64,000 nt of DNA from VRUE01 sp036271315 (lineage in GTDB: Bacteria; Actinomycetota; Thermoleophilia; Solirubrobacterales; 70-9), in contig DATBAV010000038.1 in NCBI GenBank assembly GCA_036271315.1, positions 116,197-180,196 of the forward strand. Reading direction: 5' to 3'. Below are positions 1-7,877 of the stretch, one piece after another. Position 1 is the stretch's first letter. Each line of letters begins with the position of its first letter. The notes under the pieces were generated by a model that ran no database searches, was not told the origin of the DNA, and saw only the letters and a program-made list of their open reading frames with translations. A program made the position numbers and the translations under genes.

Positions 1-47
1 AGCTCTCGGACGAGCTGCTGAGCGCACTCGCCGAGCTGGACGGCTAG
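1..47 (+). CDS. C-terminal end of an upstream gene (partial)
   Basis: An open frame enters from the left edge and ends at TAG (45-47), giving the last residues LSDELLSALAELDG. Only 12 bases separate it from the next start, so it is probably the preceding gene of the dapL operon. Fourteen residues are too few for identification. A lysine-pathway gene such as dapF would fit the context, but that is a guess. Confidence 0.45.
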   Translation, partial: LSDELLSALAELDG

Positions 48-59
48 ATTTCCGCGCCG

Positions 60-1229
60 ATGGCGATCTCGGACCCGTCCAAGCGGCTGGAGGCGATGCC
101 TCCCTACAAGTTCCAGGAGCTGGAGCGAACGATCGCCGACAAGCGGGCCGCCGGCATCGACGTGATCAGCCTCGGCATCGGCGACCCCGACGAACCGACC
201 TACCCGCACATCGTCTCGGCGATGCAGGAGGCCGTGGCCGAGCCCGGCAACCAGCAGTACCCGAGCAACCGCGGCCGTGAGGAGTTCCGCCGAGCCTTCG
301 CTGAGTTCTACGACCGTCGCTTCGGGGTTGAGATCGATCCCGAAAGCGAGGTAATCCCGGCAATCGGCGCCAAGGAGTGCATCTACAACCTCTGCTTCGC
401 CTTCCTCGATCCCGGCGACGTGGCGCTTGCCTCCGATCCTGGCTATCCGGTCTACACCGGCGGCCCAATCCTCGCCGGCGCCAAGGCCGAGCTGCTGCCG
501 CTGGTACCCGAGCTGGGCTTCGCGCCCGACCTCAGCGCGATTCCCGCCGAGGTGGCGGCGAGGGCGCGGCTGATGTTCATCAACTTCCCCAACAACCCGA
601 CCGGCGCCGTCGTCCCCGAGCGCTTCTTCGAGATGGTCGTCTCCTTCGCCCGCGAGCACGAGATCCTCGTCGTTCACGACAACGCTTACTCAGAGACCAC
701 ATACGACGGCTACGTTGCACCCAGCTTCCTCGCCACGCCGGGCGCCAAGGAGGTCGGGGTCGAGGTCTTCTCGCTCTCCAAGGGCTTCAACATGACCGGC
801 TGGCGCTGCGCCGCGATCCTCGGCAACGCCGAGGCGGTGCAGACCTACTGGCGACTGAAGACCAACGTCGACTCGGGCCTCTTCGAGGCCGTGCAGGTGG
901 CCGGCGTCGCCGCCCTGCAGGGTCCGAGCGGCCCGCTGCAGCGAATGAACGAGACCTACACCCGCCGCCGCGACCTCGTCGTCGGCGCCCTGCGCGAGAT
1001 CGGCGTCGAGGTCAGCGCGCCGAAGGGGACGATCTACGTCTGGGCGCCGGTTCCCGAGGGCCACACCTCGACCTCATTCGCCGAGCTGGTGCTCGAAGAG
1101 GCCGCCGTGGTCGTCTCGCCCGGCTCGATGTACGGGCCCAGCGGCGAGGGCTTCTTCCGCATCTCGCTTACGACGCCCGACGACCGCATCTCAGAGGCGG
1201 TCGAGCGGATGCGCAAGTACCTGGCGTAG
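60..1229 (+). CDS. dapL: LL-diaminopimelate aminotransferase-like class I/II aminotransferase
   Basis: This is a 389-aa fold-type I PLP aminotransferase. DapL enzymes convert tetrahydrodipicolinate and glutamate directly to LL-diaminopimelate, for lysine and peptidoglycan. Visible motifs are the N-terminal 'SLGIGDPDEPT', 'FPNNPTGAV', the aromatic 'DNAYSE' site and the PLP-binding lysine in 'SLSKGFNMTGWR' (about K241). C-terminal 'FFRISLTTPDDRI' is the usual Arg-containing substrate carboxylate region. Length and the 'PPYKF.EL...' start match DapL/AspC-like relatives. Related enzymes transaminate other substrates, so the exact substrate is inferred. The TAG stop lies one base before the inverted repeat at 1231. 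Confidence 0.8.
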   Translation: MAISDPSKRLEAMPPYKFQELERTIADKRAAGIDVISLGIGDPDEPTYPHIVSAMQEAVAEPGNQQYPSNRGREEFRRAFAEFYDRRFGVEIDPESEVIPAIGAKECIYNLCFAFLDPGDVALASDPGYPVYTGGPILAGAKAELLPLVPELGFAPDLSAIPAEVAARARLMFINFPNNPTGAVVPERFFEMVVSFAREHEILVVHDNAYSETTYDGYVAPSFLATPGAKEVGVEVFSLSKGFNMTGWRCAAILGNAEAVQTYWRLKTNVDSGLFEAVQVAGVAALQGPSGPLQRMNETYTRRRDLVVGALREIGVEVSAPKGTIYVWAPVPEGHTSTSFAELVLEEAAVVVSPGSMYGPSGEGFFRISLTTPDDRISEAVERMRKYLA

Positions 1230-1230
1230 G

Positions 1231-1340
1231 GAGCTATCCCGGTAGGGGTTGAGCGTCTTGTACTTTTTCGGCAATTCCTCGCGGCGCCAGCAACGGCGTC
1301 TCCACCGAAAAGTTAAGCGAAACCCCTACCGGGATAGCTC
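1231..1340. repeat. Palindromic intergenic element, family A copy 1
   Basis: A perfect 20-bp inverted repeat (1231-1250 against 1321-1340) encloses a 70-bp core. The right arm includes the last four sense codons and the TAG stop (1326-1328) of the convergent minus-strand gene. The left arm begins one base after the dapL stop. The core shares blocks with the element at 28723-28841: 'gagcgtcttg' (1251), 'ggcgccagc' (1283-1291) and 'accgaaaagttaagcg' (1304-1319), but the outer arms of the two copies are unrelated. The core ends are themselves partly complementary (TTTTCGG/CCGAAAA), so the whole unit can fold as one long hairpin. It could act as a bidirectional terminator, although there is no clear U-tract. 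Confidence 0.85.
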
Positions 1341-2171
1341 GCCTGCCTCAAGCTTCTTCCAATATCGATTGAGGCCGCGCCATTGGTATTGGGGCGGCAC
1401 GCACTGGATCAGCTCCTCTGCGGCCTCGGGGGTGCTGGCGGAGGTGACGACACGTTCGCGGTGGCGCTGCTCGAACTCGTCCTCGGAGAGGTCGCGGGCC
1501 AGCTCGGCCTCCTCGCGCAGGCGCTCGCGTGTCAGCGCGAGATGCTCGGTTGGCTCCTCGATCGCGCCGAAGTGGGTGACGGCGAGGCGCTCGGGGCGCC
1601 ATGACTCGACCAGGTCGATCGAGTCGAGCCAGGTCTCGATGTCGATGTCCGGCGGGGGAGTGGGCGGCACGACCAGGTCGACGCCGGGGATGCGGACCGC
1701 GGCGACGTCGCCGACGAATGCGGTGCCGCTCTCCTCGTGGAAATAGCAGACGTGGTGGGAGGCGTGGCCGGGCGTGTAGGCGACCCGCATGCCGAGCACC
1801 TCCTCGCCGCCGGCGAGCGGCCTCACGTTGGCCGCCGGGACGGGCACGATCTCGCCCCAGAGGTACTCCATCTGGTCGCCGTAGAGGCGCTCGGCGCTGG
1901 CCAGCAGCTTCGAGGGGTCGATCAAATGCGGGGCGCCACGCTCGTGCACGTAGACCTCGAGCTCGGGCCAGCGGCGCACCAGGGCACCGGTAGCGGCGGC
2001 GTGATCGAGGTGGATGTGGGTGAGCAGCAGCGCCCGCGGCTGCTCGTCCCCGAGCGCGTCAATCAGCGTCTCCATCGAGGACTGCGGACCTGGGTCCACC
2101 AGCACCCCGTCGACTTGCCAGCAGCCAATGACATGCGGCCGCCCCAAGTGCATGACGTCGATTACGCGCAT
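1326..2171 (-). CDS. Metallo-beta-lactamase-fold hydrolase
   Basis: This is a 281-aa soluble MBL-fold protein, probably a two-metal hydrolase. The metal motif is 'THIHLDHAA' (HxHxDH), with later metal ligands in 'TPGHASHH' and 'FVGDVAA' and a C-terminal His in 'VTHFGA'. A C-terminal helical region (about residues 210-281) resembles the extension of glyoxalase II/quorum-lactonase-like hydrolases. The substrate is unknown. The start chosen is ATG at 2171, preceded by a GGGAG Shine-Dalgarno; the frame stays open further upstream, but that would overlap the epimerase gene. It follows the epimerase by 10 bases, so they form an operon. Its final codons lie in the arm of the inverted repeat at 1231-1340. 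Confidence 0.75.
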   Translation of the reverse strand: MRVIDVMHLGRPHVIGCWQVDGVLVDPGPQSSMETLIDALGDEQPRALLLTHIHLDHAAATGALVRRWPELEVYVHERGAPHLIDPSKLLASAERLYGDQMEYLWGEIVPVPAANVRPLAGGEEVLGMRVAYTPGHASHHVCYFHEESGTAFVGDVAAVRIPGVDLVVPPTPPPDIDIETWLDSIDLVESWRPERLAVTHFGAIEEPTEHLALTRERLREEAELARDLSEDEFEQRHRERVVTSASTPEAAEELIQCVPPQYQWRGLNRYWKKLEAGELSR

Positions 2172-2181
2172 CGCGACTCCC

Positions 2182-3177
2182 TCAAGTGGCGGGATCGGGG
2201 AACCGCTCGTCCGCTTCGAGCGTCTGCCGCATCCCCTCTTCCATGCCCCGAGGCGCATAGCCCAGCTCGCGGCCGGCCTTCTCGTAGCTGGCCCAGAAGG
2301 TGACGCCGTCGGCCGAGGAGATCAGCTCGCGCAGGTTGGGCGGCTGGCCCATCAGCTTGCCGACCAGCGGGCCGATCGGGGTCAGGGCCTTCATCACCCC
2401 GGTGGGCAACGCCCGTTTGGGCGCCTTGCGGCCGCTGGCGGCGGCGATCGTCTCGATCGCCTCGCGCATCGTCGTCGCCGGCCCGCTGATCACGTAGGTC
2501 TCGCCGACCTTGCCCTTGTCGAGGGCGAGGAGGATGCCGGCGGCGATGTCTTCCACGTGCGAGAGGCAGATGCCGAGGTCGGGGAAGGGCAGCAGGAAGA
2601 GGCGGCCGGCAAAGAATTCGCTCAGCAAATCGGCGATCTGAGAGGTGTCGCCCGGCCCGTAGACACCGCCCGGCTGGACGATCGTGCCGGGAAGGCCGTC
2701 CTCGGCCATCATCCGCTTGGCGATCCGGTGGCCCTCGAGCTTGGTCTCCTCGTAGTAGGAGGTGAACTCCTTGCCCGGGTGCTCGTAGCTCTCGTCGACG
2801 ACCTTGCCGTGCGTGTTGCCGAAGATGCCGACGGTGGAGACGTAGACGACCTTGCCCACCTTGGCATCCAGCGCCGCCCGCAGTACGCGCTCGCTGCCGC
2901 GCACGTTGGCCTCGTACATCGCCGGGTGCTGCTTGGCCGGGATCCCGATCTCGTACATCGCCGCGGCGTGGATCAGGCCGTCGCAGCCCTCCATGCCGGA
3001 GCGCAGGGCCTCGGCATCGCCGAGATCGCCGCTGACCAGCTGGCAGCCGAGCTCCTTCAGCTTGCTCGCTTTCTCCGGACTGCGGACGAGGCAGACGACC
3101 TCGTCGCCGCGGGCGCGCAGCTGGCGCACGGCCTCGCCGCCGATGAAGCCCGTTCCTCCCGTGACGAAGACCTTCAC
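2182..3177 (-). CDS. NAD(P)-dependent epimerase/dihydroflavonol reductase-like SDR
   Basis: This is a 331-aa extended short-chain dehydrogenase. The Rossmann motif 'GGTGFIG' is at residues 7-13, the catalytic 'YEETK' (YxxxK) is near residue 142, and 'SHVEDIAAG' is typical of the family. Its closest look is DFR-like/hopanoid-associated sugar epimerases, but the substrate cannot be read from the sequence. The GTG start at 3177 has a TAGGCT hexamer (3186-3191) 8 bases upstream and no Shine-Dalgarno, so a leaderless mRNA is likely. It is divergent from hflX and co-transcribed with the MBL hydrolase. Confidence 0.75.
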   Translation of the reverse strand: MKVFVTGGTGFIGGEAVRQLRARGDEVVCLVRSPEKASKLKELGCQLVSGDLGDAEALRSGMEGCDGLIHAAAMYEIGIPAKQHPAMYEANVRGSERVLRAALDAKVGKVVYVSTVGIFGNTHGKVVDESYEHPGKEFTSYYEETKLEGHRIAKRMMAEDGLPGTIVQPGGVYGPGDTSQIADLLSEFFAGRLFLLPFPDLGICLSHVEDIAAGILLALDKGKVGETYVISGPATTMREAIETIAAASGRKAPKRALPTGVMKALTPIGPLVGKLMGQPPNLRELISSADGVTFWASYEKAGRELGYAPRGMEEGMRQTLEADERFPDPAT

Positions 3178-3191
3178 GGGGCGAAAGCCTA

Positions 3192-3245
3192 GCCGCCCCC
3201 GGACGCGGACGCGGAGGCGCGAGATTTCCGGTCGTGATTAGCGCG
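3192..3245 (+). repeat. Short dispersed repeat, copy 1 (see 59535-59588)
   Basis: A stretch starting 'gccgcccccggacgcgg' and running through 'gagatttccggtcgtgatta' aligns along about 54 bases with the minus strand of 59535-59588. Both copies lie in the upstream region of a gene or operon (hflX here, hisZ there) and have the same orientation relative to it. Function is unknown; a shared promoter or structural element is possible. Confidence 0.5.
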
Positions 3246-3283
3246 CCCCCGCGGGAGCGGAGGAGGTGGCACCCGGCCGGTCC

Positions 3284-3289
3284 TACAAT
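3284..3289 (+). promoter_or_regulatory. -10 hexamer of hflX (TACAAT)
   Basis: TACAAT differs from consensus by one base. It ends 8 bases before the GTG at 3298, so transcription would begin at or next to the start codon. No good -35 hexamer is obvious 16-18 bases upstream. Confidence 0.55.
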
Positions 3290-3297
3290 CAAGAGAA

Positions 3298-4608
3298 GTG
3301 CAGCGGTCGAGAAACGGGAGGCAAGTTGAAACGCGCAACGGCATGGGTGGCGCCGGTGTCGCGAACCCGCGTGCCCGCCAGCGGGCGCTGGCGATCGGCA
3401 TCACCGATGGGCGCGAGGAAGGCGATCCGCTCGCCGAGTTGAAGGAGCTGCTGCGTACGGCGGGCGTTGCCACCGCGGGCGAGGCGGTGCAGCAACGCGA
3501 GAAGCCGGATCCCGACCGCTACGTCGGTCGCGGCAAGCTGACCGAGCTGAAGGCCGAGATCGAGGCCTGCGATGCCAACGTCGTCGCCTGCGACGACGAG
3601 CTGGCGCCGCGCCAGGAGCGCAACCTCGAGGCCGCCCTCGGGGTGCCGGTGATCGACCGCACCGCGGTGATCCTCGACATCTTCGCCGACCATGCCCACT
3701 CGGCCGAGGGCAAGCTTCAGGTCGAGCTCGCCCAGCTGGAGTACAACCTCGCCCGCATGCGCGGGCTCTGGACCCACCTCGAGCGGCTCGGCGGCGGGAT
3801 CGGCACCAGGGGCCCGGGGGAGAGCCAGATCGAGACCGACCGCCGCCTCGCTCGCGACCGCATCGCGGCGTTGCGCCGCCGCCTCGGCCGGCTCGAACGC
3901 AACCGCGGCGTGATGAGGGCCCGCCGCGAAAGCTCCTCGCTGCCGCGGGTCGCCCTCGCCGGCTACACCAACGCGGGCAAGTCGACCCTGCTCAACGCCC
4001 TCACCGGGGCTGAGGTCGGAGTCGGCGACCGACTCTTCCACACCCTCGACCCGACCACCCGCAGCCTCGAGCTCTCCGGCCGCGACTACCTCCTCACCGA
4101 CACCGTCGGCTTCATCGAGAAGCTGCCCCACCAGCTGGTCGAGGCCTTCAAGGCGACGCTCGAGGAGACCGTGCTCGCCGACCTGATCCTGCACGTGGTC
4201 GATGCGGCTGAGCCGGAGGAGCGCCGGGTGGTGGACATGCAGGCGGTCGACGAGGTGCTGGAGGAGATCGGCACCGGCGACAAGCCCCGCCTGCTGGTGC
4301 TCAATAAGGCGGATCTGCTGGATCCCGACGAGCGGGCCGAGGCGCTGCTGCGCCATCCCGGCGCGGTGCTGGTCTCCGCGCTCGCCGACATCGGCCTCGA
4401 TCGGCTGCGCGAGGACATCGAGGCGGCCTTCGAGGACACCCTCGTCGAGGTCGAGCTGCTGATCCCCTACGCCGAGGGGGCGCGCCTGCACGAGCTGCAC
4501 GAGATCGCCGGCGACCTCGAGCGGACCGAGCGCGGGGACGGGGTCCTGGTCCGAGCCAAGGTCCCGGCCGCCGAGCTGCACCGCTTTGACGATCTCGCCG
4601 TCGTCTAG
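3298..4608 (+). CDS. hflX: GTPase HflX (ribosome-associated)
   Basis: HflX is a GTPase that splits stalled or hibernating ribosomes. The N-terminal HflX domain shows 'DRYVGRGKL' and the glycine-rich 'GGGIGTRGPGESQIETDRR' linker. The G domain has G1 'GYTNAGKST' (about residue 222), G3 'DTVGF' and G4 'NKAD'. The length (436 aa) is normal. The GTG at 3298 is chosen because TACAAT lies 8 bases upstream. An in-frame ATG at 3343 is the alternative and has no suitably spaced Shine-Dalgarno. The stop codon TAG overlaps the promoter hexamer of dut. Confidence 0.93.
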   Translation: MQRSRNGRQVETRNGMGGAGVANPRARQRALAIGITDGREEGDPLAELKELLRTAGVATAGEAVQQREKPDPDRYVGRGKLTELKAEIEACDANVVACDDELAPRQERNLEAALGVPVIDRTAVILDIFADHAHSAEGKLQVELAQLEYNLARMRGLWTHLERLGGGIGTRGPGESQIETDRRLARDRIAALRRRLGRLERNRGVMRARRESSSLPRVALAGYTNAGKSTLLNALTGAEVGVGDRLFHTLDPTTRSLELSGRDYLLTDTVGFIEKLPHQLVEAFKATLEETVLADLILHVVDAAEPEERRVVDMQAVDEVLEEIGTGDKPRLLVLNKADLLDPDERAEALLRHPGAVLVSALADIGLDRLREDIEAAFEDTLVEVELLIPYAEGARLHELHEIAGDLERTERGDGVLVRAKVPAAELHRFDDLAVV

Positions 4609-4611
4609 GGT
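4606..4611 (+). promoter_or_regulatory. -10 hexamer of dut embedded in the hflX stop codon
   Basis: TAGGGT starts with the hflX TAG stop (4606-4608) and ends 8 bases before the GTG of dut at 4620. The spacing equals that seen upstream of many leaderless-type starts in this window. Confidence 0.45.
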
Positions 4612-4619
4612 TGCGCCCC

Positions 4620-5051
4620 GTGAAACTGCCGATCGCCAGACTCAACGACGACGCCGTGTTGCCCAGTCGCGCCCACGAGGGCGACGCCGGGCTTGACCTC
4701 TACGCCTGCGAGGCGGCGCACATCGGGCCAGGGGAGCGCTGGAGCGTCGGCACCGGGATCGCGGTCGAGATCCCCGAGGGCCACGCCGGCCTGGTGCTGC
4801 CCCGCTCGGGCCTGGCCAAGCGCCACGGCATCAGCCTGGTCAACAGCCCCGGCCTGATCGATTCGGGCTATCGCGGTGAGATCCGGGTCCTCCTGCTCAA
4901 CACCGACCCGGCCGAGGTCTTCCGGGTTGCGCCCGGCGACCGCATCGCCCAGCTCGTGATCAGCCCGATCGCCCTGGCCGAGCCGGTCGAGGCCGAGGCG
5001 CTCGCCGACTCCGCCCGCGGCGGCGGCGGCTTCGGCTCCAGCGGCCGCTAG
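4620..5051 (+). CDS. dut: dUTP diphosphatase
   Basis: Dut hydrolyses dUTP to dUMP, keeping uracil out of DNA and feeding dTMP synthesis. It is a trimeric all-beta enzyme of normal length (143 aa). The five dUTPase motifs are visible: 'AGLDLYA', 'PRSGLA', 'GLIDSGYRGE', 'RIAQLVI' and the C-terminal 'RGGGGFGSSGR' that closes over the active site. Start GTG 4620 is supported by the TAGGGT hexamer 8 bases upstream; a TTG at 4611 would add three residues. The 3' end overlaps that of convergent gatD by four bases. Confidence 0.95.
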   Translation: MKLPIARLNDDAVLPSRAHEGDAGLDLYACEAAHIGPGERWSVGTGIAVEIPEGHAGLVLPRSGLAKRHGISLVNSPGLIDSGYRGEIRVLLLNTDPAEVFRVAPGDRIAQLVISPIALAEPVEAEALADSARGGGGFGSSGR

Positions 5052-5782
5052 GCAAGCGCCGCGCGCCGGGCCGACTCGTGTGCCGCGCGCTCGAGGTCGT
5101 CCTCCAGCGGCTCGAGCCGAGGGCGCTCGCCATAGCGCCGCTCCAGGGCGAGGGCGATCAGATGGTCGGCCAGCCAGGCGTTCTTGGGCAGCAGGGGACC
5201 GTGCAGGTAGGTGCCGATCAGGTTGTTGCGGCGCACGCCCTCGAAACCGTCCTCACCGTTGTTGCCAAAGCCCTTCAGCACCTTGCCCAGCGGCGTCGCT
5301 CCGCTGCCGAGATGGGTGCGCCCGCCGTGGTTCTCGAAGCCGGCCACGACCTGCGGCCCCTCGCCCAGGTCGACCTCGATCGCGACGTTGCCGATCAGGC
5401 GCGGCCCGGAGCTGCGAACGGTGCTGAGCTCAACCAGATCGAGGCCCGGCAAGCTCTCCTCATCCAGCTGGTAGCTGCTGCCGAGCAGCTGGTAGCCGCC
5501 GCAGACGGCGAGCACGACGGCACCGTCCTCGGTCGCCTCCGCCATCGCCGCGCGCTTGCTCTCGACCATGTCGGCGGCGACCGCCCGCTGGTCGCGGTCC
5601 TGGCCGCCGCCTAGGTAGATGAAGTCGTGGGCGGCGGGATCGAACCCCTCGCCGGGGCCGGCGCTGGCGTGGGCAAAGTCGATGCTCCGCCACTCGCAGC
5701 GCCGCTGCAGGAAGAGCATGTTGCCGCGGTCGGCATAGATGTTCATCTGCTCGGGGTAGAGGGCGAGGAAGCGCAGCTCCAT
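5048..5782 (-). CDS. gatD: Lipid II isoglutaminyl synthase, glutamine amidotransferase subunit
   Basis: GatD releases ammonia from glutamine for MurT, which amidates the alpha-carboxyl of D-Glu in lipid II. This 244-aa class I-type (triad) amidotransferase has the nucleophile in 'LAVCGGYQLLG' and the catalytic His in 'GTYLHGPLL'. It opens with 'LALYPEQMNIYADRGNM', typical of GatD. The ATG (5780-5782) overlaps the TGA of the methyltransferase (TGATG), and that gene overlaps murT, so all three should be translationally coupled. The unusual point is that murT and gatD are not adjacent. Confidence 0.9.
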   Translation of the reverse strand: MELRFLALYPEQMNIYADRGNMLFLQRRCEWRSIDFAHASAGPGEGFDPAAHDFIYLGGGQDRDQRAVAADMVESKRAAMAEATEDGAVVLAVCGGYQLLGSSYQLDEESLPGLDLVELSTVRSSGPRLIGNVAIEVDLGEGPQVVAGFENHGGRTHLGSGATPLGKVLKGFGNNGEDGFEGVRRNNLIGTYLHGPLLPKNAWLADHLIALALERRYGERPRLEPLEDDLERAAHESARRAALA

Positions 5783-6510
5783 CAGGCCACCTTCTCGAAG
5801 AGGACGACGGTGGAGCCGACGTGTGCTTCGGTCGCAGGTATCTCGCGCCGGCCGGCCGGCAGCAGTCCGGCGGCGCGACCCTCTTCTTCGAGTGTCTCGG
5901 CCGAGAACATCGCCAGCTCGATCTCGTTTAGCTCCTCGCTCATCTTGCCGTCGGGATCGACCGTCTGGCGCAGACGGCGCAGCAGGATCGCTTCCGGCAG
6001 GGCCACCGGCTCGAGCGGCAGGCTCGAGTAGATCCAGCCTTCGATCTCGCGCACGTCGGGCAGCGGCGGCGCACTCGTGCCCGGGGGCGCCGGATCGGGC
6101 ATCGCCTCGACGATCGAGAAGGCAGCGCGGGCGCCCGGCAGCATGCTGTCCAGGGTGCAGGAGAGGCAAGCAACGCGCTCCTGACTGTCGCTGAGCAGCT
6201 GGATCAGCTGCATCGGGGCGATCACCAGGCTGAACTTGGTCGCCAGGGACTCGAAGGCGCGGACGTCGTCCTGCTCGGCGTCGGCTGTCGTCCCGTGCCC
6301 TCTTTCCCAGATCGCCTCGACCAGCTTCCTGTTGTGGTCGAGCCCGATCACGAGCAGGCCGGTCTTCGCGGCGAGGTGCAGCGTGACCCGGCCGGCGCCG
6401 CAGCCGAGCTCCATGATCGGCTTGTCCGTCTGGGCGGCGAGCTCCTCCCAGAGCGGCAGGTCGGCGGTGTAGCTACCGCACTCGACTTCGTGCCAGACCA
6501 GGCTGTTCAC
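5782..6510 (-). CDS. SAM-dependent methyltransferase between murT and gatD
   Basis: This is a 242-aa class I methyltransferase. Motif I is 'MELGCGAGRVTLHLA' (about residues 33-47), and the motif II acidic residue is in 'VIGLDHNRKLV'. The GTG start (6508-6510) overlaps the murT TGA as GTGA, and its own TGA overlaps the gatD ATG. This locks it into the lipid II amidation operon. The substrate is unknown. A role in modifying a wall precursor is inferred only from position; alternatively it may simply be co-expressed. Confidence 0.8.
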   Translation of the reverse strand: MNSLVWHEVECGSYTADLPLWEELAAQTDKPIMELGCGAGRVTLHLAAKTGLLVIGLDHNRKLVEAIWERGHGTTADAEQDDVRAFESLATKFSLVIAPMQLIQLLSDSQERVACLSCTLDSMLPGARAAFSIVEAMPDPAPPGTSAPPLPDVREIEGWIYSSLPLEPVALPEAILLRRLRQTVDPDGKMSEELNEIELAMFSAETLEEEGRAAGLLPAGRREIPATEAHVGSTVVLFEKVA

Positions 6511-7877
6511 CGCCAGAACTCCTCGGCGAGGCCGCGGGAGGCGAGTAGCTTGCGCAGCTCCAGCAGCGCGGTGTAGGTGGGCAGGGCGAAGAGGCGCCTT
6601 GGATTCTCTGAGAGCGCCCGATCGAGCGATCCCTCGATATCCGACACGACCTCGATCTCGCGCTCGGGCCAGCCGGCGTACTTGAGCCGCAGGGCCATCT
6701 CCGGCGCCCGCGTGCCAGCGCAGACGACGCGTCGCACGCCGCCGGCGAGCAGCTCGAAGTCGGCGTCCCAAACCCAGGAGATGTCGCGCCCGTCGGCGAT
6801 CCTGTCGTTGAGCCCGATCCAGAGGTCGAGCTTCTCCTCGCCCGCCTCGAGCAGGAGGGTGCGCAGGACCTCGTTGGCACCGGCGGGGTTCTTGATCAGC
6901 AGGATCGAGAGCTGGGAGGGGCCGATGGGGATCGTCTCGACCCGGCCGAAGGTGGCCCGCATCGCCTGCAGCGAGTCGGCGATCGTCGGCGGTGGCACGC
7001 CGAGCTCGAGCGCCGCGGTGACTGCGGCAAGCGCGTTGTAGACGTTGTAGAGGCCGGGCAGGGGTAGCTGAAGCTCAATCTCGCCCTGCGAAGTGCGCAG
7101 AGTCACCTGCGAACCCGACATCCCGCGCAGCTCGATCGCCGTGGCGGCGACGTCGGGCCGCGGCCGCCTGGCGCTGCAGTTCGGGCACGAGTAGTGGCCC
7201 AGGTGGCCGACGAAGGCGCGCTCGTAGGCGTAGGGGTGGCCGCAGCGGCGGCAGTGCTTGGCGTCGAAGGCGTGCTGGAGCTCGGGCAGGGCTTGGGCGG
7301 CATCCTCGATGCCGAAGTAGACAACGCCCTCGCGGGGCTCACCATTCTCGTCGCGGCCGAGGTCGGCGATCGCCGGGTCGTCGGCGTTGAGCGCGAAGCG
7401 GGTGCGGGCCGTGCGCGAAGCGACGGTCTTGCCCCACTCGGCCGCGAGGGTCTCCATCTCGCCGTAGCGGTCGAGCTGATCGCGAAAGAGGTTGCCGAGC
7501 ACGATCAGCGAGGGCTCGAGCTGGGCCGCAACCTTGGGCAGCCATGCCTCGTCGACCTCGAAGAGCCCTTCGGAGCCGCGCTGCTCGAGCAGCGCCGTGG
7601 CGACGCCCCAGGTCATGTTCGAGCCGGCCCGGTTGTGGACCGGCCGGCGACCGTCGGCCTCGAGCGCGGCGGCGATCATCCCCGCGGTCGTCGTCTTGCC
7701 GTTGGTGGCGCTGATCAGCGTCGAGCCGCGATCGAGCCGCTTGCCGAGCCTGGCGATCGCCTCGGGCGCCATGCGCAGCAGCATCCTTCCCGGCAGCGTC
7801 GTACCGCCGCCGCGCCCGCTGGCCCGACTGGCGGCGCCGACCGCGCGGGCCGCGGTGAGCTTCGCGCCGAACAGCAC
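6507..7877 (-). CDS. murT: Lipid II isoglutaminyl synthase, Mur ligase-like subunit
   Basis: MurT activates the D-Glu alpha-carboxylate of lipid II with ATP and, with GatD ammonia, makes D-isoglutamine. The 456-aa protein has the Mur ligase P-loop 'SATNGKTTT' (about residue 57), 'NRAGSN' and 'LFEVDEA'. It also has the MurT-specific inserted zinc ribbon, with 'CRRCG' and 'CPNC' about 20 residues apart, and a C-terminal DUF1727-type domain ('WIGLNDRIADGRDISW'). The GTG start (7875-7877) abuts the dagK TGA. It is the second gene of dagK-murT-methyltransferase-gatD. Confidence 0.92.
   Translation of the reverse strand: MLFGAKLTAARAVGAASRASGRGGGTTLPGRMLLRMAPEAIARLGKRLDRGSTLISATNGKTTTAGMIAAALEADGRRPVHNRAGSNMTWGVATALLEQRGSEGLFEVDEAWLPKVAAQLEPSLIVLGNLFRDQLDRYGEMETLAAEWGKTVASRTARTRFALNADDPAIADLGRDENGEPREGVVYFGIEDAAQALPELQHAFDAKHCRRCGHPYAYERAFVGHLGHYSCPNCSARRPRPDVAATAIELRGMSGSQVTLRTSQGEIELQLPLPGLYNVYNALAAVTAALELGVPPPTIADSLQAMRATFGRVETIPIGPSQLSILLIKNPAGANEVLRTLLLEAGEEKLDLWIGLNDRIADGRDISWVWDADFELLAGGVRRVVCAGTRAPEMALRLKYAGWPEREIEVVSDIEGSLDRALSENPRRLFALPTYTALLELRKLLASRGLAEEFWR

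Noticed and set aside
2014..3192. Long plus-strand open frame opposite the epimerase gene
   Set aside because: It is antisense to a clear SDR gene. Its predicted protein is rich in Arg/Ala/Gly/His with no motif, as expected from reading GC-rich coding DNA in the wrong frame.
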